The notes under the pieces were generated by a model. It saw only the letters and a program-made list of their open reading frames with translations, ran no database searches and was not told the origin of the DNA. Source: Cynocephalus volans (taxonomy: Eukaryota > Chordata > Mammalia > Dermoptera > Cynocephalidae). Taken from it: DNA of 64,000 nucleotides. This document shows, piece after piece, positions 24,321 through 36,611 of this stretch (position 1 is the stretch's first letter; every line of letters begins with the position of its first letter). A program made the translations under genes and the position numbers. The DNA lies in assembly GCF_027409185.1 (NCBI RefSeq), contig NC_084463.1:158635869-158699868 (forward strand). Reading direction: 5' to 3'.

Positions 24321-24954
24321 TTTAGTCTAAACTGAAGAAATCCCACAGTGGAATTCCCCTAATGGTATATACACCATTGTAGAGGAATGTGCTGTAAAGA
24401 ATGCTTTTCTTTTTTTCAAAGAAAGAAAGAAAGAAATTTGCACAGTTTCAGATTACAAAGACAATACATTTTTTGTTGTTTTGTTTTGTGTTTATGTCCC
24501 ACGGGGCCTTGGAGTGACTTGGGAATAGTCCACAATTAATCTAGCAAAAAGTGTGCGTCTTGAAAGATACTAACTTGGGCAGAAAAGAGTCTCCTGTTCA
24601 AAAGGTGGCAAGTATTTTAAACTATTCTTATAAATGATATATATATTTCTTTGCATTCACACAGGGATTTCTTAGGAAATCCCTTCTGCCTACAAAGAAT
24701 TATATAATCGCCTCCTACTTTCAACTCTCTCCATTCCCAAAACACCTACATCATATAATGGAATGAAGAAAAATATTCTGAGGATCAGAATAAACTAGCT
24801 TGCAAACTTTGCCCTCTGTCTTAGAAAATCCAGAGGTCTCTGTTACTATTTTGTGGCAGGTCCTTTTCTCCTTTTCCAATCCAAATAGTGATATCCAGAC
24901 ACCATGGAAAATCACACAATAAAACAGTCGTTCTTTATCTTTTTTCAATCCCTA
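24321..24954. other. Intergenic, nothing recognised
   Basis: A short GAAA-type repeat lies near 24415-24435. No credible gene. Confidence 0.5.
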
Positions 24955-25215
24955 AACTACTTAAAGAGGCTTCTCCTTACCACGCTTTCTAAAACACACC
25001 CTTTTATTCCCTATCTTGTTTCCTTGATTTTGTCACAGACATTACCATAGATATTATGTAATCAATTTTTAATTTTTGTAAGTGTTTTTGTTTGCTTGCT
25101 TGGCTTTTATTACATTAGCCTGTAACTTCCATGAGGACTTTCACTCCCAATATGCATACTACCCCATGATGTGCACCACAGTGAATACCCATAAAAATTT
25201 GTTAAATTAATTAAC
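24955..25215 (+). repeat. L2 3' end, sense
   Basis: The L2 order 'cttttattccctatcttg', 'agcctgtaacttccatgagg' and the terminal 'aatacccataaaaatttg' is present. Confidence 0.65.
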
Positions 25216-26327
25216 AATTGCAGCATTCTTTGAATCCTTTCCCTCTATTTAAATAGCATCTTACTGAACCTTGCCCCAAATCATTACCCAACACAGACAG
25301 CATCACTGGCAGAAAGCATGGTGAAGAAACAAGAAAAAAAAAAAAAACCTAAACACTAAGGCATTAGAGATTACTTACATCTTTCAATGTCCATGGACGA
25401 AAATTAAATGCCTCTTAAAGAAGGCCTTCAAAGATTAGGCAGAGTGTGGATCTGAAAGAGTCTTGCATCTGTACAAAACACATGTTCCATGCCCTTATTT
25501 ATTGAATTTGTTGCTATGTTCCAGGAAAAAAAAAAACACAGAAAAATGGTTGAAAAAATATATCATAATGGGAAAAAATGGATAAACCCAATTATGAGGT
25601 TATGAGCAATACATTGATTCTTCATGGCTGTTCAGTTCACCATCTGTAAGATGGGAATTTATGTCCTCCCTACCACTTAAAAAAATGATAAATAACAATA
25701 GTAATAAATACCACTCTTTTAAAACACTGCAATGCATTCTGTTCTTTACATGCATAAATCATAAGCTTATAGTATCAAAAATCCTAACAAGTTGTTGCTA
25801 TCACCAGAGTGCATAGCAAAGTAAAAGCATTTTGCAAAGTGTCTACTCCAAACATGAAGATACTTTGGGAAAGTGCCATGGTTACATCCTACCAGAATAA
25901 TACCCTTTATAACAGTTTATGTTTCAAAAGACTCAAAGCCGGGCTTGCAGAAAGTTGAGGGAAATCACTCCATAAATTAAAACTGAGGTACTATTAACTT
26001 CACTTGTTATGATTTTTCCATTTATTTGGGATTTAACAAAGAACCTCTCATTTTGTAATCACAAACCTTGAAAATATTTTCTAAATTTTAAAGGTTCTTT
26101 AATCCACCTATGTCAGTTTAATGTTCTAAATCTCATTCTCATTGAATGAGAAATGAGGAAATCAAAATGATAAGATTGCTAACCTAAAGATATTTTGTGA
26201 CTTATCAATAACACATGGTAATAAAGAACAAATCTCAACTTGAATGCAGGTCTCTCCTCACCCTGTCCAGTGTTGTTGCCTCTTTGCAGTATTACCTCTC
26301 AATCTGTAGCACAGTTGGTATCCTCAT
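25216..26327. other. Intergenic, 3' of the OR pseudogene
   Basis: AT-rich, with A-runs at 25334-25347 and near 25530. This is the presumed 3' flank of the minus-strand OR pseudogene. I see no other gene. Confidence 0.5.
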
Positions 26328-27218
26328 TTACTTATTTATAAGAAACTTCTTCCTTTCTAACTTCCTTCTAAGTGAATCTTTGACCTCCTTGTTTCTCAAG
26401 CTATAGATAAGTGGGTTCAACATGGGGATCACTGCAGTGTAAAACAGGGACACCACTTTATTGATGTCCAGAGAGAAACTAGAGCTTGGACGCACACAGA
26501 TAAAGAAGAGAGTCCCACACGGGATGGAGATGGCTGTCAGGTGTGAAGAGCAGGTGGAGAAGGCTTTGCACCTCCCATCAGCAGATGGCAATGACAATAC
26601 GAATGTAGGAGACCAAGATGATCACACCACTGAGTACTCCCAGGGCTCCCGCCATGATGAAAAGTAAAAATTTGTTGACCTGGGTGTCTGTACATGCCAA
26701 GGAGAGAACCGGAAGAAGGTCACAGAAGAAGTGATTGATTATATTTGGGCCACAGTAGGGCAGGTGAAAGGTGAGGGTTGTATGGGTCAAAGTGCTTATG
26801 AGGCCCATGGCATAAGGCCATACCACCAGCTGCACACAGACCTGCTGGGACATAATGAGTGTATACAGCAAGGGTTTACAAGTGGCCGTATACCAGTCAT
26901 ATGCCATGGCAGCCAGAATGAAGCATTCAGTGACTACAAAATGACCAAAAACCCATAACTGGGCAGCACAACCAAAAAAAGAGATTACTTTTTTCTCCAC
27001 ATAGATGTCGGTCAGCATCTCGGGACCAATAACAGAAGAGGAGCAGACATCCGCAAAGGACAAGTGGCTGAGAAAAAAGTACATGGGAGTGTGGAGTCTG
27101 GAATCCATCCAAATGAGAATGATCATCCCCACGTTTCCCAGAAGAGTGACAAGATAAACAAAGAGAAATATCAGAAAGAGAACAATCTGGTACGGGTGGC
27201 GGTGATTTGTTAATCCCA

Positions 27219-27251
<33 letters not shown>

Positions 27252-27282
27252 TGGTCACCAAAGTTTGATTTCTGTGATCCAT
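26328..27282 (-). pseudogene. Class II olfactory receptor pseudogene
   Basis: Seven-transmembrane odorant receptor, paralogous to the intact gene at 59201-60133. Reading from the ATG at 27282, the first frame covers TM1 to TM5 with an NQT glycosylation site, [22 protein letters not shown] and CGPNIINHFFCD. It ends in a stop after IVIAIC. The remainder ([12 protein letters not shown] to [19 protein letters not shown]) is in another frame ending at 26328. Compared with the intact paralogue, about 14 bases are missing near 26585. The DRY motif is changed to DWY (MAYDWYTATCKP). A run of 30 T in the coding strand encodes about ten phenylalanines in the N-terminus. I call it non-functional. The OR family number cannot be assigned with confidence. 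Confidence 0.9.
27220..27249. repeat. A30 homopolymer inside the OR pseudogene
   Basis: Thirty consecutive A on the plus strand (T on the coding strand) occupy the place where the paralogue has the short T-rich codons for FLFL. It keeps the upstream and downstream coding in one frame at the length shown. Confidence 0.95.
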
Positions 27283-27439
27283 TTCTCTTATTCAATCTGT
27301 TGTGAGAACGAGAAAGATTTTTCTATGCAATAAATTCATAATTGAAGGCTTCTTAGTTTCACATCTGAATTCCACTTTTATTTTCATAAGTTCCAGAGCA
27401 TAGGCTGACAGCCAGTGGTCCGGAGTCCTTCTGCTGGTG

Positions 27440-27535
27440 GTCCTACTAACTCGCTGCTGACCATCTGGGTAATCCTGAGTTACTCACTGAACCTCACTGA
27501 GCACTTCAGTTTTCACCTTCATCAAAAGAGGATTT
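27440..27535 (+). repeat. MIR fragment, sense
   Basis: The diverged MIR core tail 'cctcactgagcacttcagtt' followed by 'caccttcatcaaaagagga' is visible. Confidence 0.6.
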
Positions 27536-27624
27536 TGGTACAGAATCAGAATTTTAGACCTAGAAGTGAACTTTGGAGATTATCTAAGGCAAGTCCTCTA
27601 ACTGTGCCAGGTTTATAAAAAAAA

Positions 27625-27830
27625 AATGCTTAAGAACGGCTTTGGAGGGGGTGGGGACGATGTTGGGAGGAGGTTGGGTGGGGAACATGCGGAATATTGT
27701 AATCTGAGGTGGTGGGCATGCTGACAGTATTGATCTGATCATCACTTCTTGGGAACAGGTGCTGGCGGTCAGCTCTGTGCTCCATGAATATGTATAACCA
27801 ATCAATCAATCAATCAATAAAAATGAAGTG
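27625..27830 (+). mobile_element. 5'-truncated L1 3' end, sense
   Basis: A G-rich stretch ('ggagggggtggggacg', 'gggaggaggttgggtgggg') is followed by 'ggtggtgggcatgctgacag' and the terminal 'tccatgaatatgtataa'. This is the same order as the L1 3' UTR at about 45.0-45.2 kb. It ends in a small CAAT simple repeat (27799-27820) and an A-rich tail. Confidence 0.65.
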
Positions 27831-29849
27831 AAAAGCTGCTGGTCTTTTGTGGTGAAAGGAACCTGGGAAAGAAAAAGCTTGGAGGGACATAATTTAAGAT
27901 TAGTAAGAAAAAATTGTACTTTAGTAGTAAAATGTTTCAGTAATTTAATATTTTCTAAACATAGATAGGCGTCTCATTTATTTGTGCTTTATTTATGTTA
28001 TATTATTAATATTTTTATTATTTGTTACACAAAGAAATTGAAAGCAGCATTTTACGTATCAAAATAAATTTAAGTCATGAAAAAAAATTAGAAGCCTGAA
28101 ATTGCAATATACACATCTACAATTTCAAATGATTGCCTCTGCAGGAAAAGGTAATGAAGTCCCTATGCCACTGATCATTGCTATGTTTTTTGAACTTTGC
28201 ATTAAACTTGAAATCCTGTGTTAAATAATAGCTGCTGTGGAAAAGCCTATTAAGCTGTATTTTTACAGCCTTACCAAAGCCAAATATTCTGACTGAGCAA
28301 AACAATACTACTACGTATGCATGTGACTTCAGCCATGAGCAGAATAAGAATTCAAGTCGGCTGATTCAGAGGTTTGTTTTCTACTTATAACACAAAATCT
28401 AGGTAAAGTGAAGTAATTAAGTAGCAGAAAAGCCAAGTCGTCTTAATTCTAGCATTCTATGAGCCCGTAAATCTTCCAGCACTTTTCACTTCCTGTATGC
28501 CAAACACAAAATTTAACCAAAATGTATATGTGAGTTAGGTCATTGAAACCAAAAGACACAGACTAAATATTCTATTTGCACCAAATTATTCTTCATGGTG
28601 ACCTCAGAGATGATGTTTTCCCGGGCTTCTAAGCTCATTTTTACATTTTGGCCTCCTGAATACAATTTAGGTAATCATTTAACTCACCTGTATGAAGAAA
28701 CAAGCCCTAGACTCTTTGCCTGTCTATGTCAAAGTGGATTACAAAACCCACAGTTTCCGATGTGAAAATAAGTTACACCACGAATGTAAATTTGTCTTTT
28801 TTCTTGGCTTCTTCAGGTGTCCAGGAGGAATGTAAATAATATACTGATGCCATCTTGAAAACTGAGACTTCCAATGGTACTTTAAAAAAGAGTTCATTAG
28901 CTCAATTCTGAACAGCACATGCAGAGGTTTTTCTAAAGACTTGTGAGTAAATTGTAGCCGACTCCCTCGAGGAACCAGAAGCTCAGGAGATCAAGTTCAT
29001 GGGGAAGACATTAAAATTGTTTTTTGAGAAAATAATTTTGGGGATTTTGAGTCTACCCTAATTGCACCAGTAAAACATTCTCTGTCTCTTCGGGATTGTT
29101 CCAAAAAGAAATTCTAATTTTGAACCTTCAACTATTACATGGTGAGCACCAGCCCTGAGAATTGTGAAAAAGAGCCTGCTTCAGAGAGATTATAGTCAGC
29201 AAGATAGTCCACAAGGGAGTCTGGGTGCACAGCAGCACTAGAAACTCCGTGACTGGTGCAATAGAAACTAGATAGGTGAGATCACAGTAACAAGAAGTGT
29301 TTGTAAGTAGTGTCATGGAAGTGTTAAATCTCAAAGGGAAGCTAAGATATAGGTAAATAAAGTGGATTGGGGCTTCTATGCATCAATGGGCAGCTACAAA
29401 TCTGGACAGCATCTTTGAGAGACAAAGAGAGCTGACATTGGCTGTATAAAAATTTCAAATGTAAAATTTGAAAACATATTTGGGACTAAACTTTATATAC
29501 ATTTTAGCAACAGGCAAAAAAGTTTTTTGGTTTTTTTTTTTGTAAATAATGAAGCATCTTTCAAGGTATTTCAGAAAATAAATGATATTTATTTGCATAA
29601 AGTTGCAAGAGGAAATTAATCTTGTCACGGGTGGTGTTTACTACACACACATTATTCTAAGTGCTTTGAGAGAATTATCTTATTCAAAGGGCATAAGAAC
29701 ACAATGCCATGGATTAAAAGAAAGGTCTAGAATCTCCTACCTCTTCTCCCTCACTTTGTCAATTTTCTTTTCTTGAAACTAGCAAAACAGGAATCTTCAC
29801 TCTCTTTCTTCCTTTTGCTTAAAACACTTTTCTCTCCAGATATCTGCAC
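27831..29849. other. Intergenic, mostly unique
   Basis: No gene recognised. 29635-29700 ('attctaagtgctttgag', 'ttatcttattc') is probably an antisense MIR scrap. The other open frames here are short and show no domain. Confidence 0.5.
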
Positions 29850-30165
29850 AATTTATTTCCTTCAACCAGGTTCCTGCTACAATATCCCCTCATCAGAGTG
29901 CTCCTCTCTAATCATCCTTCATAAGTACAGCTGACTCCACCCCAACCGCCATCCACTTTCTGTCTCTTTGCCCAATTTTATTTTTCTTCAAAGCAATTGC
30001 CAGTTCTTAGCATTGAATTTTGATTGCATCCACCCACCCCATAAGAATAAGCATGGGTTTTGTAAGATTTTCCACAGTGTATCCCACCTTCCAAATAGTT
30101 GCTTAAAATGTAAATGCTTAATACATATTTTAAACAAATGAGGAAATGAATAAATGGAAGATAAC
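29850..30165 (+). repeat. L2 3' end, sense
   Basis: The order 'gtgctcctctctaatcatcc', 'ctctttgcccaattttattt', 'ataagaataagcatggg' and 'gcttaatacatattt' fits a diverged L2 3' terminus. Confidence 0.5.
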
Positions 30166-30389
30166 TCTAAGAGTATGGCTGCAGGAAGAAGAGTTAGGAG
30201 AATAACCTGACTTCTTTTAGGAGTTGGGTAATGAGAACTTTCTCTGAGAATGGAAAGGAATTAAGGATATTTCTTTGTGAGACAGTTTTAGAATAGCCAA
30301 ACCTAAATGGATAGGATTTTGTTCTCGGGAAAGGAAAGGAAAGTAAGATGCCTCCCAGACACCACTCAAGGAAGAACTTGCAAACCAAA

Positions 30390-30890
30390 TATGGAGAGTG
30401 CAGTCAGCAGACAGTCTTCGGTTATCTGCTATTTCAGGGTCTGCCTCAGCAGCAGAAAGCCACCTTGCCCAAGATCAGACCCTTCCAGACACAAACCTCA
30501 TCAGGTGACTTGGTAGGCATGGATATTAATGCTTGGCCATTATGTCGTAGCCTGGGAGCGTTGTGACAGACAAGATGTGCTCCAGGGTTCTGCCCCTTTG
30601 GTATAAGCACTGTCAGGCCTGCTTCACAGTTTAACTTCCTCCTGTGCTCAATCCTGCATCCTCCGCCTTGCATTCACTGATGTGGATTCCTGGTAAACAT
30701 CGTGAAACTCAAATCCTGTCTGAGTGTCTGCTTCTGGAATAGCAAGCCTGCAACAGTTGGTACCATAGGGGCCTGAGCAATCAGGTGAAAAGATAGAGCT
30801 GGAGTTGGATTAGTCACCATCAAGGTGACAGTGAAGACCCCATTACTGTTGGTAGGTAGAGTTCAGGCAGCCCTTAGCAGAAAGTCTCAT
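30390..30890 (+). repeat. ERVL/MaLR-type LTR and start of internal region
   Basis: 'tgtcaggcctgcttcacag' and 'ctgatgtggattcctgg' are followed by 'gcaagcctgcaacagttggt' and 'accataggggcctgagcaa'. The latter looks like the LTR end and primer-binding area of an old class III element. I cannot set the limits or the family. Confidence 0.4.
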
Positions 30891-31359
30891 ACTTTATACG
30901 TATGAAGTCGCATTGATCTTACACAGCAGAAACAATATATATAACATTATGAAGAGTGAGGGAAGGTATTCTCTGCCATAAAAATAAAGTTCTTATCACT
31001 ACACCTTCTTAGTGAAACACCAGATAAACTTGGAAGTTTGAATCCGAATAAACTTTCTCTTTTTCTTCCCTTGTTGTCGCCTAAGTGAAGAGGACAGAAA
31101 TGGAAGGAAATTGCATATTGTCTTAAGAAGAATACGGTAGATAATGTTCTGACTCCAATCAGCACAGTTTTGACCCAGGTAAACCTACAATTAATCTCTG
31201 CTTTGCTTCTTCCTAAGTATTAGACATTGGATTATTAATAAATGTTAAAAAGGAAATAAGAACACTTAGCTCACAGAGTTATTTTTAAAAGTGAATTAAA
31301 TAAAATATGTAAAAATATTTGATACAAGTGTTCTCTGAAAATTAATTTCCTGTTCCTTT
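30891..31359. other. Intergenic, nothing recognised
   Basis: No credible gene. A short tail of the preceding LTR-type element may reach into it. Confidence 0.45.
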
Positions 31360-31570
31360 TCTTCTCTCTTCTACTAAGGTTTTCCACAGTCTCCAGCCAG
31401 CATTTTTTGTTCCTTCATCATGATTCCATAGTCCCATAACATCCCTTTAAAACAGCATTGATCAAATATGCTACATTATTTCCCAATGTAAAACAACTTG
31501 AGCAAAGCAAATCTGCTTTCTAATATCTGTGTCCCTAGTCCTTATCAGAGTGCCTGGTAATTTCATCCCT
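31360..31570 (+). repeat. Possible L2 3' end, sense
   Basis: The terminal blocks 'tgagcaaagcaaatctgc', 'ctgtgtccctagtccttat' and 'cagagtgcctggta' resemble an L2 3' end. It is very diverged. Confidence 0.4.
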
Positions 31571-32369
31571 ATTTTTTGCAACCACACATCACACCTAGAC
31601 AGTATAATTGTACAACTATGAAGACAACACACATCAGTTTTTTTCTCATCAAAGACACATGAAGAGAGCAAGCATCCTAACAAACTAGTAGCAAAAGGAA
31701 AGTCAGTAGTACAACCTCAGGTGATGCTGTCATCTGATTTGGAAATATGGGCTTTCGGCCAGCGATAAGACCAGAGAACATGCAAACTTGTCTTCAAATA
31801 CCTCTATGTATGTAGGTATAAATACCTTCGAATACTAATATGGAAAAGGGCATTATGCACAATGGTGGTTTCACTTTTTTATCTGAATAGCCCAGAAGAC
31901 AGATGGTGTTTGGGGGAATATAAGGTATAAGATGGTAAATTTAGGCTCAAGAGCATAAGGGAATTTTTAACAATTGGAAAATTCCAAGAGTAACTAGCTG
32001 CTTTTGGAGGTAACAAGATCCATGTCACTTTAGGGGACACACAGACACTGAGTGACTGACAGCAATTTCTCAAGAATATTGCAGAACAAAATAAGAAGGT
32101 GAAAATTCACCTGGAGAGTATTTGTATGCCTGAGTGTTTGTAATCTCATTATGTATGCTGTTGTCATTCAGAGTAATGAGTAATTTTCAAATTTTCTCAT
32201 AATCCATATGAACACAATTCAAGACATATGATAAAAAAATAGATAATATTGACAAATTGCTGCCAGTATTTCTAACTCATAATAATCGGAAAAGGGAAGC
32301 AGACTAATTCAAATGACCAACACAAACTCAAGGCGATGGACATTATGAACAGTCATATGAATACGCTAC
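31571..32369. other. Intergenic, nothing recognised
   Basis: No gene or named repeat seen. Confidence 0.5.
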
Positions 32370-32545
32370 AGTCTCGCTATTCAACCTGTGGTCCATGAAC
32401 CAGCAGCTCCAAAATCAGCTGGTAGCTCATTAAAAAGGTAGAATCTGAAGACCCACTCCAGTTCAATTGAATGTAAATCTGCATTTTACGGGATCCCTCA
32501 ATGATGTATATACACATTAAGTTTTCTAAGCACTGATGTAGAGTC
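32370..32545 (+). repeat. MER5A-type hAT remnant, sense
   Basis: MER5A blocks in sense order: 'cctgtggtccatgaaccagc', 'gctggtagctcattaaaa', 'tgtaaatctgcattttacg' and 'cacattaagttttctaagca'. Confidence 0.8.
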
Positions 32546-32611
32546 ACTTTCATTTCTCCACATGTGAACTTCGCAGTGAATTACCTGTGCAACAAAGGCA
32601 GTAAGAGGGAC

Positions 32612-33862
32612 ATGAAAAGTTTGTGGAAAAATGGAATTAAAAGACAAAAATATAAAATAAAGCCAATATAATCTCCATCAAGTTAAAACACTTTTATAAG
32701 TGATGGTACGAGCCATTTAGTCCATCCCTAATGAACTGAGGTTCCTGGGAATTTAACCATGCTGGTTTTTTTTACATTATTAACTGAAGAAAAATGGGTG
32801 CCTAGTAAAGATCCCTTAAATTAAGAAGCAAAAAGAAGTTGGAAGCATCTGAATCAGGACTATAAGGTGAATGCCTAATGATTTCTCACTGAAACTCTCA
32901 CAAAATTGCCCTTGTTGATGAGAGGAATGAGCAGGAGCACTGTCCTGGTGGAGAAGGACGCTGTGGTGAAACTTCCAGGACATTTTTTTGCTAAAGCTTT
33001 GGCTAACTTTCTCCAAACACTCTCATAATAATAAGATGTTATTGTTCTTTGGCTCTCCAGAAAGTCAACAAGTAAAATGCCTTGAGCATCCTAAAAAACT
33101 CTTGTCATGACCTTTGCTTTTGACCTGTTCACTTTTGCTTTGACTGGAGCACTTCCTTGGTAGCCATGGCTTTGATTGTGTTTTGTCTTCTGGATCATAC
33201 AGGTAAAGCCATGTTTTATCTCTTGGTCCAATTCTTCAAGGAAATGCTTCAAGATCTTGATTCTACTTGTTTAAAATATCTGTTGAAAGCTCTGCTCTTG
33301 TTTGCAACTGATCTGGGTACAACAGTTTTGGCACCCATTGAACAAAAAGTTTCCTCAACTATAATTTTTTAGCCAGAATTGAGTAAGCTGAACCAATTGA
33401 GACATCTATCATGTTGGTTATTGTTTCTGCTGTTAATCATTTGCCTTCTACAGTTACAGTATGATCAGGATTAATTTTTTCCTTGCAAATTGATGTGGAT
33501 GGTCTGCTGCTGTGGGCTTCATCTTCAACATTGTCTCATCCCTTCTTAAAATATGTTATCCATTTGTAAACTACTGATTTCTTTGGGGCATTGTTCCCAC
33601 TAATATTTTGTAAAGCATCAATGATTTTACCATTTTTCAACCCGAGCTTCACCATAAATTTGATGTTTGTTCTTGCTTCAATTTTAGCAGAATTCATGTT
33701 GCTCTGATAGAGGCTTTTTTCAAACAGATGTCTTATGCTTCTTAGTACCTCAAACAAGAACCTGTTCAGACATGTTATAACGAGTTAGTATGAGCTTATT
33801 TTAGTGCAAAAGAATTTGGTATATGCACAGTTTTGCATTATATGCATTTTCCATGAATATAA
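32612..33862 (-). mobile_element. Decayed mariner transposon with transposase remnant
   Basis: About 1.25 kb, the right size for a full mariner. On the minus strand the transposase N-terminal helix-turn-helix region is readable from 33757 (IEARTNIKFMVKLG, then a NAPKKSVVYKWITYFKKG block), as is the SSRPSTS linker. Further down lies HQDSAPAHSSHQ (32816-33016), which carries the second catalytic Asp of the DD(34)D triad. The ends are imperfect inverted repeats: 'gtttgtggaaaaatgg' at the left and 'gcattttccatgaatat' at the right. Many stops and frameshifts show that it is long dead. Confidence 0.85.
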
Positions 33863-34621
33863 AATTTAACTGCCATATTGGCATAATTATAGTTGGCAAA
33901 AGTAGGTAAGTATTTTAACCCTCCTATAAATCATTTATGGAAGATTTCTAGGGATTATGCTTGCATTTGTCAAGTGGACAAATATCATTTGTTATTTGTT
34001 ACACAAATCTAAGCTTCTAGCAGAAGCATAATTCATTACAGTTAGTACTTTTATTTGTTCATAAATGGGCTCATATAAAGGGGAAAAATAATAAAAACTT
34101 TAAAGAATTTAGTTTTGTAAAAGTATATGCCGAAAAAATACCAGCTATGGATACTGGTCGCGTTACAGCACCACATTCTTAAAATTGAGAGATTGATGAA
34201 CATTTTGGTAAATCAAAAAGACCAACTTAACCTGCTCTTCAGGTTTAAGAAACATGCAAGTTTTCTGTTTAGTGTGAAGCATGCACAAGAATATTTGAGC
34301 CACGATATTCTATCTGCAGAGTTAAAAATATATATATATTTTGGTAATATACTCATATTTATGTTATTTTATGAAATTTGTCTTATCCATAATTCAGCAA
34401 ATGTACCACTTTGAGAAAATTCTTTATTAATACTCTTTTAATTACTTCAAGATTATACCAAAATTTGGAGGCTTCTGACCTCAGACAAGAAGAATTGTCT
34501 CCAATGTGGTATTCTTGATGTATTATAAATTCTAATATTCTGTTTAAGAATATGGCTTATCTTTGTATTGATTAACCTAGAGTCTCCTAATACATTTAAA
34601 ATATCTTTTGCCCTTGCCATC
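33863..34621. other. Intergenic, AT-rich
   Basis: The frame at 34127-34414 on the plus strand has no recognisable domain and lies in very AT-rich DNA. I do not call it a gene. Confidence 0.5.
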
Positions 34622-34961
34622 TGGGCCAATTGCCGAGCTAGGGCTGGGTCTGTAGCTCACAGACCCCTCAAGTCCATTGTCCAGACTGGGTCATAAACCC
34701 TTCACACATCAGGCTGAATCCCAGAACCCCTCATACATAGGACTATGAGCTAGGTAAGCAGCAAATAGGTCCTTGGAAGCCATAGGTTGGAGAGTGTGGC
34801 CACGCAGGCGGACACCCGAGGCAGATGCCAACCAAGTGGCAGTGCTGCCCATGTGTGCTAACTACACTCACAAACAACTTATTTACAAAGAATGTGTTGC
34901 ACCACCCCCAACCATCCCTAAGGTGAGGGGGCCTGATTAAACTATTCTACCTTCCCAACAA
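34622..34961 (-). repeat. ERV 3' LTR
   Basis: About 340 bases. Read as the minus strand it begins TGTTGGGAAGGTAG and ends GGCCCA, so it has TG...CA termini. It matches the right-hand LTR in order over its whole length but has only about two units of the 29-base repeat. Confidence 0.8.
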
Positions 34962-35486
34962 TCCACCACTTCAGGGCCCCTGACCATACAATCTACACAT
35001 TCAGAATCTTCTGCTAAGTTCCCTTAGTGAGGATAAATGACCCTAATAGTTACATAACCTATTGTCCATTCAATATACCTTAAGGCTTGTAGTTCTGTCC
35101 TTTTAACTATAAGCTGCATATGTCTGGTTAGTAGTCACCATTGGTGTGATCCTCCATGGGAATCCTGATGGGTTGTTCAACGCATATTCAGTAGGTGATC
35201 TGCAGCCAGAACACTATGGGCAAAAAGACAAAAGGGTTATTGGTAGCAATAGGGGAAGTTCTCACCCCTCTGGTAAGATACATGCCAGTGTGCCACGCTG
35301 AGAAAGGATGGTTGCAGGAATAGGTACCTTACCTGGCTTACAATACCATACTTTATCTACTAACACTGTTGGATCTGTGGGTTCTACATGTAACAGTATA
35401 GGGGAACTCATAATTGACCATAATGATAATACAAATGTTTCCTTTGGAATAGAGTGCTTATCTGTTCCAGGTCATGTTACCTTTAC

Positions 35487-36350
35487 TCAAGGAGGCCAGG
35501 TACTTGTCACCCAAGGTGAAACTTGCAAGCCTTCCTCTAATCCTTTTCCCCAAGGCCCTATTAAACCTACCCAACACATATGGGGGACTTTTATATTCTC
35601 CAAGGCCATTCCCATTGTACTGTCTTTACCTGTTGCAAACAGGTTGGGCTGGTAACAAAACTTATCTTTAGTAGTGATTTGCAGCTGTACAGGTGCTGCA
35701 GCCCTGTGCAACAGAGCTTCCACTGGGGAGAGTCCACCCTTGCGGAGTCTCCCATTTAGAATTCTGACTGTCAGCCATAATCACCATAGCCATCCCTTCA
35801 GAGATGGGGGTTGGGCAGGTAGCCTCAATCCCCTTTTTAAAAGACCATTGCACCATTAAATCATTCCTGCTGCCTGGGGATGATATGGCACATGCAACTT
35901 CCACTAAATAGACAACTGGGAGGCCCACCTCTGAACCCCATGTCCAGTAAAGTGGGTTCCATTATCACTGTCTATGACTACAGGCTGACCATACATAGCT
36001 GTAAGGCTATTCAGTGCCTTTGCAGTGTTTACCTGGTCTCGGGCCTTGCAAGGCTATACAAACAGAAGACCAATTGCCATATCAACAGCTGTGAAGATGT
36101 ATCTAAAATTCTCCCACCTTGGCAGTGGTCCAGCAAAGTTCACTTGCCATCGAGTCAGGGGCACCCTTCCTCAAGTTATTTGCCCATCTGTATGGGGCAC
36201 CCATCAGGAGTGTGGACTCCCTTAGGCACATATTGGACAAGCATGACAGGCATTCTCTACATCTTTCCATTTCATAGGCAGGGCCCATCTTTGAGCTGCC
36301 ATCCACATGGTTTTGCTGCCAGCATGCTGCATTCATCGATGTAACCACTG
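35487..36350 (-). pseudogene. ERV integrase remnant
   Basis: The zinc-binding domain is on the minus strand at 36103-36348. The catalytic core follows, with the first Asp in TAVDMA and the second in VIDSDNGTHFTG (about 35950-35985). The usual third acidic position lies after PYHPQAAGMI and is a TAA stop at 35856-35858. The C-terminal part (EALLHRAAAPVQL) continues to 35487. The gene is broken by several stops. Its role in the live virus was insertion of viral DNA. Confidence 0.8.
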
Positions 36351-36611
36351 GGCTACATCAGCAGCTGGGGCTCTCTCCAGCCATCGTATTTTAGCCAAGG
36401 CATTGGCTTCATCATTTCCTGGACTGGCTAAGGGGAAGTGTCCTGTGACATGGAAAAGAGTTATTTCTTTCCCATGTCCCAATTCCCATAACTCTTGCCA
36501 CATGGCTTGTCCCCACAGGAGTCAGTTGCCTGCCATCCACCATTGATATTTCCAAGTAGAGATCCAAAGTGTTAAACTCTTGAACACAGCCCAGCTGTCA
36601 GTACAGATGGT

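Noticed and set aside
26927-27295. 122-codon minus-strand frame starting MNKRNGSQ
   Set aside because: It shares the poly-Phe homopolymer but uses another frame of the OR pseudogene. The true OR frame starts at 27282.
34127-34414. 95-codon plus-strand frame
   Set aside because: It lies in very AT-rich intergenic sequence, with no domain, no start context and no neighbour that supports it.
35308-36546. Plus-strand frames of 61-154 codons within the ERV
   Set aside because: They are shadows of the minus-strand integrase and RNase H regions, with no domain of their own.
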